From Symbiodinium natans (taxonomy: Eukaryota > Sar > Dinophyceae > Suessiales > Symbiodiniaceae), in the NCBI GenBank assembly GCA_905221605.1, contig CAJNDS010002737.1, positions 62,001-126,000 on the forward strand: DNA of 64,000 nt. The letters run 5' to 3'. The notes beneath the pieces are model-generated. The model was not told where the DNA came from. It made no database searches and saw only the letters and a list, made by a program, of their open reading frames with translations. The translations under genes and the position numbers were made by a program. Below, piece by piece: positions 1-9,440 of this stretch. Numbering within the stretch: the stretch's first letter is position 1; each line of letters opens with the position of its first letter.

Positions 1-1007
1 CCAGAGCCGGGCGCACTACTTGTTTTGGGGGTTTTGCTTCTGGGCTTAGCCTTCCCTTTAGCTTTCCCCTTAGGTAAAACGGGAGTGGAGACCACGTCCC
101 GAGAAGGAGGAAGAGAGGCGCAACGGACAGGAGTGGAAACCACGTCCTGAGGTTGCAGGTCGGGAGTTACTGCGCTGCATTCGCGGCGGCCATGTGCAAA
201 AGGCTGCGGCGGGCACTCCACTGGGGGGGGGCTAGCAGGGTCAGGCAAAGGGTCGGGAGGTCTGGCTAGAGGCCTAGAGGCAGGAGGGGGGGCCGAAGAG
301 GCCCTAGAAGCAGGACAACTCCCTGGGGCCCTAGGGAAAGACAAAGCACTTTGCCTATGCATGCTGCTGACTGCCATGTCCTCTGAGCCTTGTGCTGCAA
401 AGAATTGACAAATTTTGGGCTGGGGCTCCTCCGGCCACTTCTGTTCCGTGGTGGGTTTCTTTTTGAAGGAGATCACAGAAGGGACTCCCTGGGAGTCCCT
501 AGGTAAAAATTTTGCAACCTCAGGTGGTTTCTTCTTGCGGTTGGGCTCACAGGGGTTCTGGAGGACAAGGGAAAGCTTAGAAAAACCCGGGGTGAGGATG
601 GCATAACACTTAGTGCAAATCCACAGCTTCCCCAGGTTATAGGTCGAGTGGCTGGAGCGCACGCCCAGTGTGTCAGGGATCGGGAAATGCACGTGCGCAC
701 ACGGGTGACCCTCGATGCGGGCAAACTTCTCCAATGAGTGAGTCTGCTCAATGTAAAGGGAGCAGGTTTCGCAAGTCGCGGCCAAGTTTTTGGCAGATTC
801 GGAGGAAATTTTCCATCGGTGATTGCCCGGCTGGAGGCGAACTAGTTCGAAAATGCGTTGCCTTTTGTTGAGCCCTCCATTAGGCCCAGGCCTGTTTTGA
901 GTCTGGCGAAGGGGAGGCTTGGAAGCCTTCTTCAGGGAGCCTTTGGGAGGTCGGCCCCGCGGCCGGGGCCCATGTCGGTTTGAGGCTCCCAGAAGGGCCT
1001 GTCTTCG
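1..1007 (-). pseudogene. C-terminal tail of LINE-A pol: CxxC...CxxC domain plus basic/Pro-rich region (partial)
   Basis: The frame is open from the TAG at 1,008-1,010 to the left edge, about 335 codons, in the same frame as the RNase H part upstream. It carries Cys pairs CETC (762-773) and CTKC (605-616) with 48 residues between them, including LY, an internal PC and a Trp before the second pair. LINE-B has the same arrangement in its uninterrupted pol, so this is the homologous C-terminal domain. A zinc-binding role is inferred from the Cys/His pattern. Beyond it the chain is Pro/Ser/Lys-rich with a repeated DVVSTPV, ending in a Lys-rich stretch at the edge. Cut off from pol by two stops. 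Confidence 0.65.
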
Positions 1008-1034
1008 CTAGTGAGCAAGGTCCACGCCCTGGTC

Positions 1035-2925
1035 TTAAGGAAGACGTTGATCCCAGGGTGGGATGGAGGCCAGGGCCTCCCGCGCAGCTGTTTTACAGGC
1101 CGCGTCTGCTGACTCGTTAATGTCGCGTCTCCACGCCTGACCAGGCCCGAACTCGGCGAGGAACGCCTCCATTTGCGTGTGGGACCTGATCCAGGTGATC
1201 TTGGCTAGGTGCTCCCGACCGCGCGCCTGCACCCACGGCCAGCTTTTGGGTGTGGCGAACTGCTGCCTGGCGGCCGCCTGGCAATCAGTGGTGACATCCG
1301 CCACTTCCGTTAGGTGGTGACAAACGCGGGCGATGGCGTAGGCTTCGCCTTGAGCCACAGTGGAGCCAGGGGGCAGGATGCCGGTAACCCCACCGACACA
1401 CACCAGGGCCCCCTGACGCCATTCATGAATGGTGATGGCCCACGCCACAATCCGACCCCGCGGGTCAGACCCATGGGGTCCGCCTGTTGCGTCAGGCCAC
1501 ATGTGAGAAGAGCCCACGCCCCAAGCCCTCTCACTGGCAGGGCCGCTGGTGTAGCCGACTAGGGAGGTCACCGTAGCCGGCATGAGCCCTCTGAGCCAGA
1601 GGCACGGGAAAGGAAAGGACTCCTTCTTTTTCTTCCAGTGTTGGTGGGGCGGCGGGGCTCTCCCGGACCACCATTTACAGTCGTATACGACATGCTCGGT
1701 GGTGAGGGGAACAGCACACAGGGGGCAAGTGCTGCCATCTTTCAGCTTCCTACACTGGAAAGCCCCTTGCCATACCATTCTGATGGCACCTTTCTTGTGT
1801 CTGGGGGTTGCCTTGTCAACTTCCCGCAGCACAGTTGTGTCAAAACCGTCTCGGAGGCTCGCACACCCGCTTTGTTGGGCAATGGCTTCATGGCGCAGTT
1901 TGGTACACATCTGCCAAAGAAGGGCGTTGATGGTATGCAAGTGGGAGGGGTCAAGGGGGTTGAGGGCGACGAGGCCTTCTTTGAAGGGGACTCCCGCTAG
2001 GCAAGCGGGGCCAGCATTTGCGGGGAAAACCCAGCATGACGGAGAGGGGGCCTCGACGCGAAGCTCTTTGAGGTAACAGATCATGGCTCCGACCGGCCCG
2101 CAGACGAGTTTCCACCTGTCCGCTCGTTCCAGTTGAATGCTGAGCTGCTCCCAAGTTTGAAGGAGAAGCCGGTGGTCTGGAAGATTCCCGAAGACCTTCG
2201 CAAGAGCTTTGAAGTGCTGAGAAATGATGCTATTTCGGGGGTCTTTGACCAGGTGTCCCCCCAACTCAAGTGCCACTTCGACACTGCCGGTGGTGACACG
2301 CCCCACAATTTGAGCTGCTTGGAGGCGGATGGACTTAAAGACCTTCGGGGCGAACCATTGGGACTGGTGACCCCAGAGCCCAGATGCGAAAACTCCCATG
2401 CTGAAGAGCCGACTGGTGACTTTGGGCGCCTTAACGTTAAGGGAGCGAAGTTTGAGCAGGCGAACGCTCGCTTTCTTTCTGCGAGTAGCTGACTGTTTGG
2501 TCGTTCTTTTGCGACCAGCAGCTGTCTCCATGCCTAAGTCCTTGCCTACTTGCTGCACGGGAGGATCCTGAGGGCTGAGCTTAGCTCGAAGTGCCTTATC
2601 GGCCTCTTTACTGCTGGCGAGGAAATACGTTTTACCAACAGAGACAACATGCCCTTCCTTTTCCAACTCCGTGCGGAGGCGACGGTAGGTGTTGACGATA
2701 GCAGTGGCCACTCCCCCTGCAGTCCTGTGCTTGGAGTCGACACTAATATCGTCAACCCACGTACCCACGTAATCAACGTGGGGCCCCCGACACGCTCTTT
2801 TAACAGGACCTCCAATGGCAAGCTTGGATAGGGTGGGAGCCAGGGGACACCCGGCTATGATCCCGCGTTGGGCGTACGCAACCGGAGAGGTGACCTCATC
2901 CGAAATGATGATACGGCCGCTGACA
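1035..2925 (-). pseudogene. LINE-A pol: RT motifs B and C, thumb, CCHC-like knuckle and RNase H
   Basis: Reading begins with RT motif B (RGIIAGCPLAPTLSKLA) near 2,850, then motif C, TWVDDISVD, with the catalytic Asp pair. A knuckle CPLC...H...C follows, about residue 350 of the frame that opens at 2,768. An RNase H domain ends the frame, with PDATGG, QGEAYAI, TTDCQAA and NESADAA supplying the expected D-E-D-D residues. It stops at a TAA at 1,035-1,037. In LINE-B the matching frame continues into the Cys-pair domain, so this stop looks secondary. The catalytic residues of both RT palm and RNase H are present; the break is in frame, not in the motifs. Copying of the element's RNA at the target site is the expected role. 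Confidence 0.85.
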
Positions 2926-3135
2926 TAGCCAAGTGAAGGAGTAATTGAGGAAAGTTGGCTTCCTCTGCGGCGGCGCAGAGCCGCTCGTGCTGGACCCCTT
3001 CGTAGAAAGTGCTCAGGTCAATGAACACCGAGCATCGGTGTGTGCCATCAAACTTGGCTGCCTCATAGGAAAAACACCGGCGCAGAGCAACGTCGTGGGT
3101 GCTTCGACCTGGGAGGGCGGAGTCCACCATAGCTC
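2926..3135 (-). pseudogene. LINE-A pol: RT motif A segment
   Basis: This short frame carries DSALPGRSTHDVALRR followed by SVFIDLSTFYEGVQ, which is RT motif A with its catalytic Asp. It matches the segment DSAIPGRTSLDVALAR...SLFVDINGFYDSVSW in LINE-B. It is offset -1 relative to the upstream frame, and the next segment, starting with motif B, lies in a further frame. The upstream -1 offset is at the same place in LINE-B; the downstream offset is peculiar to LINE-A and looks like decay. Confidence 0.75.
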
Positions 3136-4650
3136 ATCTTCATACCTATGAAGCCAGTCAGAGATGAGGTGCCAGCGGCATTTGATGCCCAACTTGAGGA
3201 AAGTACTCATTAAGCCAATGGGCCGCTCGATGGTCTGCGACTTGGGCAGCATCGTGAAAGCCGTGAAGGTGACCTGGTGGGGCAGGTCCCCTGTTAGCTC
3301 AATGGCTCTCCAGACGTCGGCCAATCGGTCGAGTTCACTTCGGGAGAGGGACTTCAGGAGATCGACCGTCCATCCGTCCAAACCCGGAGCCCTGTTAGGG
3401 AGGGCCTTGATGACTTTCTTGAAATCCCGCCCGGTCAGGGAGCGACGCCCCTGAGCTTGGTGCGTTGCCCTATGCTTAAGGCCTGCCGGGGGTGCCAGGG
3501 GCGACCCTTTGGCTTGCCAGAGGGACGCCCATTGTTTAAGGCGGAGGAACGGTCGAGTTTCCGCTGGGGAGTCACCAAAGGGCCGGGAGAGCACTGTTTC
3601 AGGTTTTTTGAGGGCGCGAAACAGTGGCCGCATGCCTTTCTGAGACCCATTGGTGAGCCATTGCATGTAGGACTTGGATTCTTCCTCCTTGGATTCACTG
3701 ATTGCGCCCATGCACAAACGTTGGAGGGTGTGGAGCCGGCCTGGGGTGAGCGCCGTCTCAGTCCACTCCACCAAGGTGAGGTAAGGAGAGGAAGCCTCAA
3801 TCCCGCAGTCATTAAACTCCCTTGCCACACGTTCGATCGCAGCGAGCGGGGCCTGATTCAGGAGGTGGATGATCTTGGGAAAGCGGGGTGGTTTGTGCTC
3901 CCACGCCTGGAGGAGGCCCTGCCACCAAGCGGCCTCGGCTCCGAACCATGGGCATTTTTTGGGTGGCTGCAAGAGCGGTCGGTACACCGTGGGGTTGTTA
4001 GTGCCCCTGCCGCCGGCCGCCCCGTAGTGGCAATCCGCCATCTGTTGGGTGAAAGCAGCGAACTCGAGAGTCGCGCTATCATCATGCAGAGGCGTGCTGC
4101 CAATGTGTCCCAGCGTGACCGGGCGCGCCTCCACATCCAAAGCTTCAGTCAGTATCTGACCGGTGAAGCCCTGCAATTGGGGAAAGGGCAGGGCGCCTGC
4201 TGGGACATCCAAGACAAACCGCACAGCAGCATGAGGCCGGAACGGAACCGCCCAGTCGAGGCTGGGTGTAAGCAAGGAGCACAAGCTCCTGGATGCGACC
4301 GCGTAGTCGAGCTCATTTCCCGTGTCAATGGTGGGTTGGCCCGAGGAAACAATGGCGCCCCCAATTTGGCTGCATAGGGTTGTGGAAGCTAAGTCCTCAG
4401 CTGGAAAGTTCCAGTCACCCAGGATGAGCCAGTTGTTGAAGGGGCGAAGATGGGGAAATAGGTACCCCAAGATGGGGTTAGGGTCAGCAGTGATGCCGAT
4501 CCCACTCTTGAAGTAGATGCTGACGCCTAGAAGGGTCCAATCAACGAATCGAAACTCAACTCCAACAAAGCCACATCCCTCTTCATCAATATAACCCGCG
4601 ACCTTTCGTCCTAGGAGATGGGCAGGCGCCATCAGGGCTACCCCCCCCCT
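3136..4650 (-). pseudogene. LINE-A pol: endonuclease C-terminal half and RT N-terminal fingers
   Basis: The frame reads the second half of an exonuclease-endonuclease-phosphatase domain: LILGDWNFPAEDL (GDxN motif) and NELDYAVAS (the Asp before the final His region). After a linker with KSYMQWL the RT fingers begin: NRAPGLDGW, then ERPIGLMSTFLKL and LISDWL. These are the usual motifs 0-2 of LINE RTs. The frame stays open to 3,013, but the homologous protein leaves it near 3,135. The endonuclease would nick the target for priming. The first endonuclease half lies in another frame, joined at a run of eight C's. Confidence 0.8.
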
Positions 4651-5020
4651 TGGTGGGTTGGGGCAAGTCGCCCGGGTCAGGCAAGAAGAGGTGAAAGCCG
4701 AGCTTGTGGGCATCGATGCGGAGCAGCTTAAGGGCCGGTTCGTTAAGGTGAAGTTCCTGCACAGCGAGGACCCCTCCACAGTCAACGCACCACGTTAGGG
4801 TCTCCCTTCTCCAGCTAGTGACATTGGCAGTGCACAATTTTAAGGGAGAGGGTTGGTCATGGGGCGCACAGAGCGCTGCAACGTCCCGCGCGAACGCCCG
4901 GATCAAGGGCACGTCAAGCCATGACGACCCGCTGACGCTGTCGAGCGAGTCCCACCCCAGCCTGTAGGGGAGGGAATCCTCACCCTGTGCCTCCACAGAT
5001 TCAGCAAAGTCCAGGACCGA
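4640..5020 (-). pseudogene. LINE-A pol: endonuclease N-terminal half
   Basis: Visible motifs are CTANVTSW (the Asn motif of AP-type endonucleases) and AVQELHL (the catalytic Glu), followed by LGFHLFLPDPG. No ATG opens this frame: it begins after a TGA just upstream, about 20 nt beyond the ORF1 stop, and the first usable start would be a GTG at 4,996. The frame is lost at the C-run near 4,641-4,648, where the adjacent frame takes up the domain. A one-base length change in the homopolymer, real or from assembly, would explain the shift. Confidence 0.75.
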
Positions 5021-5037
5021 GGCCTCAATTCACTAAT

Positions 5038-6549
5038 TTAGCCACGGCCCGCCGGAGGGGTGGGGAAACAGGCGGGCTTGCATCGGCGGGGTCTCGGAAA
5101 TTTGGGCACAGGACCAGACGCAGGGCACTCCCATGACTCCCAAAAATCGGCGTTAGACTTCTTTTCATCTTCGCGTCGTCGTTCAGCTCGTCGCCGCTTA
5201 GTGGCAAGAAAGAGCCAGGGCTTAGGGTTACGGACACGAAGGTTGGCAGGGCCTTCGGGAGTGGGCGCCACTTCCCGAGAACCAGACGAGGGGTGCCCAG
5301 TATTGGGCCAAGAAGGAGCGGAGCCCGCATCCTGACTAGAGGCGGGCAGATTGGATGTTTCGCAAAAGGCAGAGGTGAAGTACCTAGAGCCAGAAACCAG
5401 GCTGTCTGCCGACGGTTTGGCCCCTTGGTAACGGGCTCGTGAGGGCTTCAAAGGGTGCGCCGCAGCTGGCTCCCAACGCAGCTTCGGGTCCAGCAACGAC
5501 AGTTCGTCACACTGGACGCAGTACTGTACGCACAAGTACAATTGGGCGCAGGTCTTGGCGCACTGAGGGCAAGGGCCTCCATCTCTAGCCGGCCCTGGAG
5601 TGGGGAAACCACATCCACTCACTGCAACGGCTGGGAGGCGTATTCCCGACTCGCCGCCCACAGGGGAACGGCTGCGCTGTCTGTCGCCTGTCTCAGCAGG
5701 TACATTGCCGGCAGGTGGCTTGGCCTTGGGACCATCGGCAGTATCAGAGGCCTGCGAGGTGGGCTGAAGGCCTAGGTGAAACACCCGGCAGCCCAGGTGG
5801 GCTTTCCACGGTCTCTTGGTTGCTTTGATCTCGCTCAGCTTAGCAACCTGCTCCTCCGTGAGAGTAACACCCAACTGGGACATGATGGAATCAATGTCCA
5901 TCGGGTCGGCCGTCGTCTCAGTCGGGATAGGCGTGGCAGCCACAGCCTGGGCCAAAGCCTCCTTGGCAGCGACAACGGCTTGCTCAGCCTGCTCAATCTT
6001 GGACGTGGTCTCTTGCATCTCAAGGAGCTGCATGCGAAGGGATTCCTTCGTCTCGTCTATGGTCCCTTGGAGGTGAATCTGACGGTTGGACTGCTGGGCC
6101 TTCTCAGCCATCGTGGGCTCAGGGGCCTGCGTGGCTTCCTCCAGGGCGGTCTGGACCTCATCCGGCAGCTGGGCTTTGTGGTGCTTCAGGAGCAGCAAGA
6201 GTGGGTCCATGGGGTCTTCAGCTTCCTTCGGCTTCGCCGTGGGCCCTTTCCATCCCGCTTTCTGCAGCTTAGCCTGCGCTTCCGGCGGGATCTGGTCCCA
6301 AACTGTCCCTACTGCACGCTTGAGCTTTCGGTCTTCCTCCTTCTTGGCCTTGTTGGGGCCAGGCGGCGTCTTGGGTTGAGCAGCGGCTGGCGGCTGCGAG
6401 GGCCGGCGAGGTGGGGACTTGGGATCGGGAGAGGACGGCCCTTGTGGCCACCTCCTCCCACAAAAGCAGTGGGTCCTACCGGGCTTGACCTGGCTGGCCC
6501 ACACCCAGGCCCCACACTTGCACACGTGGTACGCGCGGGTTTGCGCCAT
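5038..6549 (-). CDS. LINE-A ORF1 protein (nucleic-acid-binding type), intact
   Basis: A 503-codon frame just upstream of pol. Residues about 10-33 carry CKC...CFCGRRW, a two-by-CxC zinc-ribbon-like pattern. A Pro/Lys-rich stretch follows to about 75. A heptad-like segment around 150-215 (ESLRMQLLEMQ, QAEQAVVAAKEAL) should form a coiled coil. A second Cys cluster near 330-350 has six Cys within about 22 residues. The C-terminus is basic (KRRRAERRRED). ORF1 proteins of LINEs bind element RNA and multimerise, and this layout fits that role, but there is no recognisable RRM or CCHC gag knuckle. Its stop precedes the opening of the pol frame by some 20 nt. Confidence 0.7.
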   Translation of the reverse strand: MAQTRAYHVCKCGAWVWASQVKPGRTHCFCGRRWPQGPSSPDPKSPPRRPSQPPAAAQPKTPPGPNKAKKEEDRKLKRAVGTVWDQIPPEAQAKLQKAGWKGPTAKPKEAEDPMDPLLLLLKHHKAQLPDEVQTALEEATQAPEPTMAEKAQQSNRQIHLQGTIDETKESLRMQLLEMQETTSKIEQAEQAVVAAKEALAQAVAATPIPTETTADPMDIDSIMSQLGVTLTEEQVAKLSEIKATKRPWKAHLGCRVFHLGLQPTSQASDTADGPKAKPPAGNVPAETGDRQRSRSPVGGESGIRLPAVAVSGCGFPTPGPARDGGPCPQCAKTCAQLYLCVQYCVQCDELSLLDPKLRWEPAAAHPLKPSRARYQGAKPSADSLVSGSRYFTSAFCETSNLPASSQDAGSAPSWPNTGHPSSGSREVAPTPEGPANLRVRNPKPWLFLATKRRRAERRREDEKKSNADFWESWECPASGPVPKFPRPRRCKPACFPTPPAGRG

Positions 6550-6911
6550 TGCGCAAGCTGGAGGGCTGAAAGCAGAGCTAGGCTACGGGGGGAAAAGGTG
6601 CCTCTGGAAATAGAGGAGGCACCTCTGCACAAGCAACGGCTCAAGGCAAGGAGTGGTCGACCACTTACAAACTTTACACAAACTGGTCCTAGTCGGAGGG
6701 CCCACCCTTCCGGCTGCAGTTTAACGTGAGTGAGGAGTGGTAAGCCACGTCCTTGCGGGCGCGGTCTATGGCGAGAAAGCTAAAAGCTGGGATTAAGAGG
6801 TGGACTCGGGCCTGTTGTCACACAAAGTTGTACCCCAAACCCAGTTCACAGCAAAACCTCGCACCGGTGCGTTCCACAAAAAATGGAACCTGAGCCGAAA
6901 CTTGAGCCAAA
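6550..6911 (-). other. LINE-A 5' leader
   Basis: Non-coding stretch between the ORF1 start and the junction with the preceding element. It shares a recognisable block (minus strand: GCTGTGAAC, TGGGTTT, then CAACT) with the sequence at about 9,340-9,400, which follows a second spliced-leader-like relic. It contains a perfect 14-bp palindrome, AGTGGTCGACCACT, at 6,652-6,665. Promoter function is possible but not shown. Confidence 0.5.
6889..6911 (-). other. Spliced-leader-like relic at the LINE-A 5' end
   Basis: On the minus strand this reads TTTGGCTCAAG then TTTCGGCTCAGG. The dinoflagellate trans-spliced leader ends in TTTTGGCTCAAG. Relict, sometimes doubled, leaders are known from dinoflagellate genes that went through an mRNA intermediate. 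The first match is 11 bases and the second is degenerate. It sits where LINE-A's leader begins. Confidence 0.4.
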
Positions 6912-8845
6912 GGAGAATTTTTCTTCAGCAAGCGCGAAAGCGTTACCCAGTGGGCGTCCATCATGCAAATGAATTCACCCGGAGCCCCTAAGGGGCGAGA
7001 CATAGTCTCTCGGGCTGGTCGGCCAACCTGCTACGGCAAACCTCAGCTCAAGGCTGGCAGTGTGGTGCACCCACTACTACCTACAGGCGCCTATGACACA
7101 GTTAAGAGGCTCTGACCGCTAGTAGAACAGGTCAGATGGAGGACTGTGGCTTTCACTCGTCCGAGTCGCCAGCTGTACAAAGCACTTCGCTTTTCCTACT
7201 CCTCTCATCGTACTGACCATAGCCCAAGCAAAAGACCTGCTCCCAGCAGCTAGTCTGTGTCCATGAAGGAATTCTCGAAACCGCAGCCCCGAGGCTGGGG
7301 CATAACAGCACCCGCACAGGAGCACAAGCGACTGTCATGCACTGATGCCTCAGCCTTTAGGCCTGGGCTGACACAGCCAACGAACTTCCTAGCCTCACGC
7401 CCAAACAGCCAAAGGGGGTCCTCTACCTCACCTTACACAAAGCAGCAGCCCCTCAATTTGGTACCTTTAGCGCGGGGCCCACGCACTCCCCTCAACCAGG
7501 CGCAGGGAGCGACGCTTTCCCTTCAACTTCCTACGTGCAGGCGCAGGGAACAACGCCCTGCTAAACTTTCTGCAAGAAATCATTTCGAAACCCCGAACTG
7601 CTCCCAGGGACCTGCTGACTGGTCACTGGGAAAGGGCCTAAACGACCAAATGGACCCACGCAGTAAAGGGACCTTCCCAGGCTGCCGCAAGCAAGGGAAG
7701 GGAACCCACTGCCCCTGTAAAACCCCAGACTGTTTCAAGGGAAGGGCCAAATCAGGACTCTGGCCCCACGGAACGCCGACCCGTATGATCTTTGGTGCCA
7801 GCGGGCCAACTTTTTCTCAAGGTGCGAAAAGGGAATTTGGGGCAGAAAACCTCGGCAAAAGCCTATGCCAGCAACAGCATGTTGCATTTTTGGCCTCTGC
7901 GCTACACCCTAAACCCCAAAAGAGAAAACACCGGAACAAAAAGGACAGAACCCGGACAACATGCCAAAAGGCTCATCACCCTTGTAGTCTCGCACAGCGA
8001 AGAAGAAGGAGTGACAATTGGCCTGCACCTCGTGAGCCTTCAATTATATGCCCAGTGAGGAGACGAGATACAGGTCCTGAGCCTGCCTGGAAAGCCCCAT
8101 GGTGCGCTGATCCCATACCTGGTGGTAGGGCGAAGGCAGGCAGTCCAGGCAAGGAGGGAAAGTGACTCAGCCGGCTGCATCCACCGTCAGCGAGCAGACA
8201 GCACTGCCAAGTACCTACCCTAAAACCAGCCCTAAACCCAGGGCACCAGCGGCAGGAGCAGTCACAAGGTCTGAGGAAAGGACTACTCTCTGCCGCCGGC
8301 GGATAGGCCTGCAGGGAAGCCCCAGACAACCCTGCAGAGGGCCAAAAACTTTTGCCTCATCTCAACACGAGGCCATTACCAAACGCATCCTAACCGAAAG
8401 GCTTAACGTCCTCCGCACATGGGCAACTGGCCGAGAACGAAACGCGCTGCAACCATCTAATTAAGGCGAAAATCCAAAGGCGAGCAAGGAACCACAAGCT
8501 CCCTCTGTGCCAGACACTCTGCTGGCACTTGCTTGGGGGCATCTGCATGGTTAGGGGAAAAAAGCCAGCCTCAACACAATTTGCGAGGCCCGGGTTTAGG
8601 ATGCACCGCAACCCCCATGGTCCCTGCAGAGACTAATGGAAGGGACCAGGGCCAACAAGCCTCACAAGGAACCCCAAATCACTGAAGCGAAGACCATGAG
8701 AGCCCAGGCTGGCCGACCTCACGACACCACACGAGGGTAGGCCAGCCTGTGAGGAGTGCTTGCCAGATTTCGGCCGATACCTCAAACTGCCAGCTAGGCC
8801 CTGAGAAGGCCACTTCTGATGTGCAAACCACAGCCTCAAGGGCGG
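6911..8845 (-). repeat. LINE 3'-end direct repeat, copy 1
   Basis: Copy 1 of a roughly 1.94-kb unit repeated at 9,438-11,381 with long near-identical stretches, for example GCCAGCGGGCCAACTTTTTC at about 7,799 and 10,341. Its first few hundred bases recur a third time at 11,382 onward as the 3' UTR of LINE-B. Frames inside it are short and not conserved between copies, so it is treated as decayed ORF3 plus 3' UTR. Confidence 0.75.
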
Positions 8846-9165
8846 GGTAGTTACACCACAGCCTAGAGGCGGGGACAGATGGGGTCTGGATAGAAGTGGC
8901 ACAACAGAGTACAGGACAAACCTTCCTGCAAAGGTGCTTTTAAGCGGCAACTGTTGTATGACCAATCTGATCGGCGCGGTTAGTCACAACTCAGCCCGTT
9001 CGCCTTCAGGAGAGCTGCTTCCGCACGATAGACCAGCCAAAACTAGGTGAAAGTTGCACAGCAATTCAAGCAAGACAAGTAAAATCAAGTAAACAGGGCA
9101 CCACTATGGCAAACTAAGGCTGGCGGCCACGACAGCACTGAAGGCCTGAGCACTACGCCTCCTAG

Positions 9166-9232
9166 CTGGAGGGGAAGTGATGCCCACCTCCCACCTGGAG
9201 GGGATGTGGTGCCCACCTCCCAGCTGGAGGGG
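9166..9232. repeat. Short tandem repeat in the 5'-UTR-like piece
   Basis: Two to three units of about 36 bp built on GCCCACCTCC and CTGGAGGGG. CCTCC and GGAGG on either side of AGCT make each unit partly self-complementary. Confidence 0.6.
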
Positions 9233-9417
9233 TTTGCCCAGTAGCTCAAGGAAGGGTGCAATGCAGAACCACAGCCCCACGGCCGGGTAAAAGCTCTGAC
9301 ACGATATGGCTCGGGCGAATAGGCCAAAAACAAGGGGGTCCAGTACCTTAACTCAGTTGAGGCCCGAAACCCAGGTTCACAGCTACTCGCTCAGCTACTG
9401 TGTGCACCCCACCGGGG

Positions 9418-9440
9418 TTGAGCCGAAACCTTGAGCCAGG
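9418..9440 (-). other. Second spliced-leader-like relic
   Basis: The minus strand reads CCTGGCTCAAG then GTTTCGGCTCAAC. It is the same doublet layout as at 6,889-6,911, again placed between a LINE 3' end and a 5'-leader-like sequence. The match to the leader 3' end is shorter (GGCTCAAG). Confidence 0.35.

Larger units (their letters stand above)
1..6911 (-). mobile_element. LINE-A: non-LTR retrotransposon (ORF1 + EN/RT/RNase H pol), broken, off left edge
   Basis: On the minus strand the order is a 5' leader (6,550-6,911), ORF1 (6,549-5,038), then pol pieces in order: AP endonuclease, RT fingers, RT motif A, RT motifs B and C, RNase H, Cys-pair tail. This is the architecture of endonuclease-bearing non-LTR elements with a downstream RNase H. 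Pol is spread over three frames: shifts near 4,645, 3,135 and 2,930, then two in-frame stops near 1,035 and 1,008. The copy as assembled therefore cannot make one continuous pol unless recoding occurs. The 3' end, and any third ORF like that of LINE-B, lies outside the window. Family identity rests on motifs seen, not on a database search. Confidence 0.88.
6911..9437 (-). mobile_element. LINE derivative with internal deletion: 5'-UTR-like piece joined to ORF3 remnant and 3' UTR
   Basis: On the minus strand it starts with a leader-like relic (9,440-9,418), then about 600 bp resembling the LINE-A 5' leader (9,434-8,845). It then jumps directly to a unit (8,845-6,911) that also occurs at 11,381-9,438. 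Near 7,385 the unit contains a sequence matching the last codons of LINE-B ORF3 (GAAGTTCGTTGGCTGTG versus GAAGTTCGCTGGCTGTG), then a 3' UTR ending in GAAAAATTCTCCT. No ORF1 or pol remains, and no long frame is open on the minus strand. It could be a non-autonomous derivative, or two independent fragments side by side. Confidence 0.5.

Noticed and set aside
3457..4377. 306-codon plus-strand frame
   Set aside because: Lies antisense to the LINE-A endonuclease/RT, whose motifs are clear; composition explains the open frame.
5776..6729. 317-codon plus-strand frame
   Set aside because: Antisense to LINE-A ORF1, Leu/Arg-rich and without motifs.
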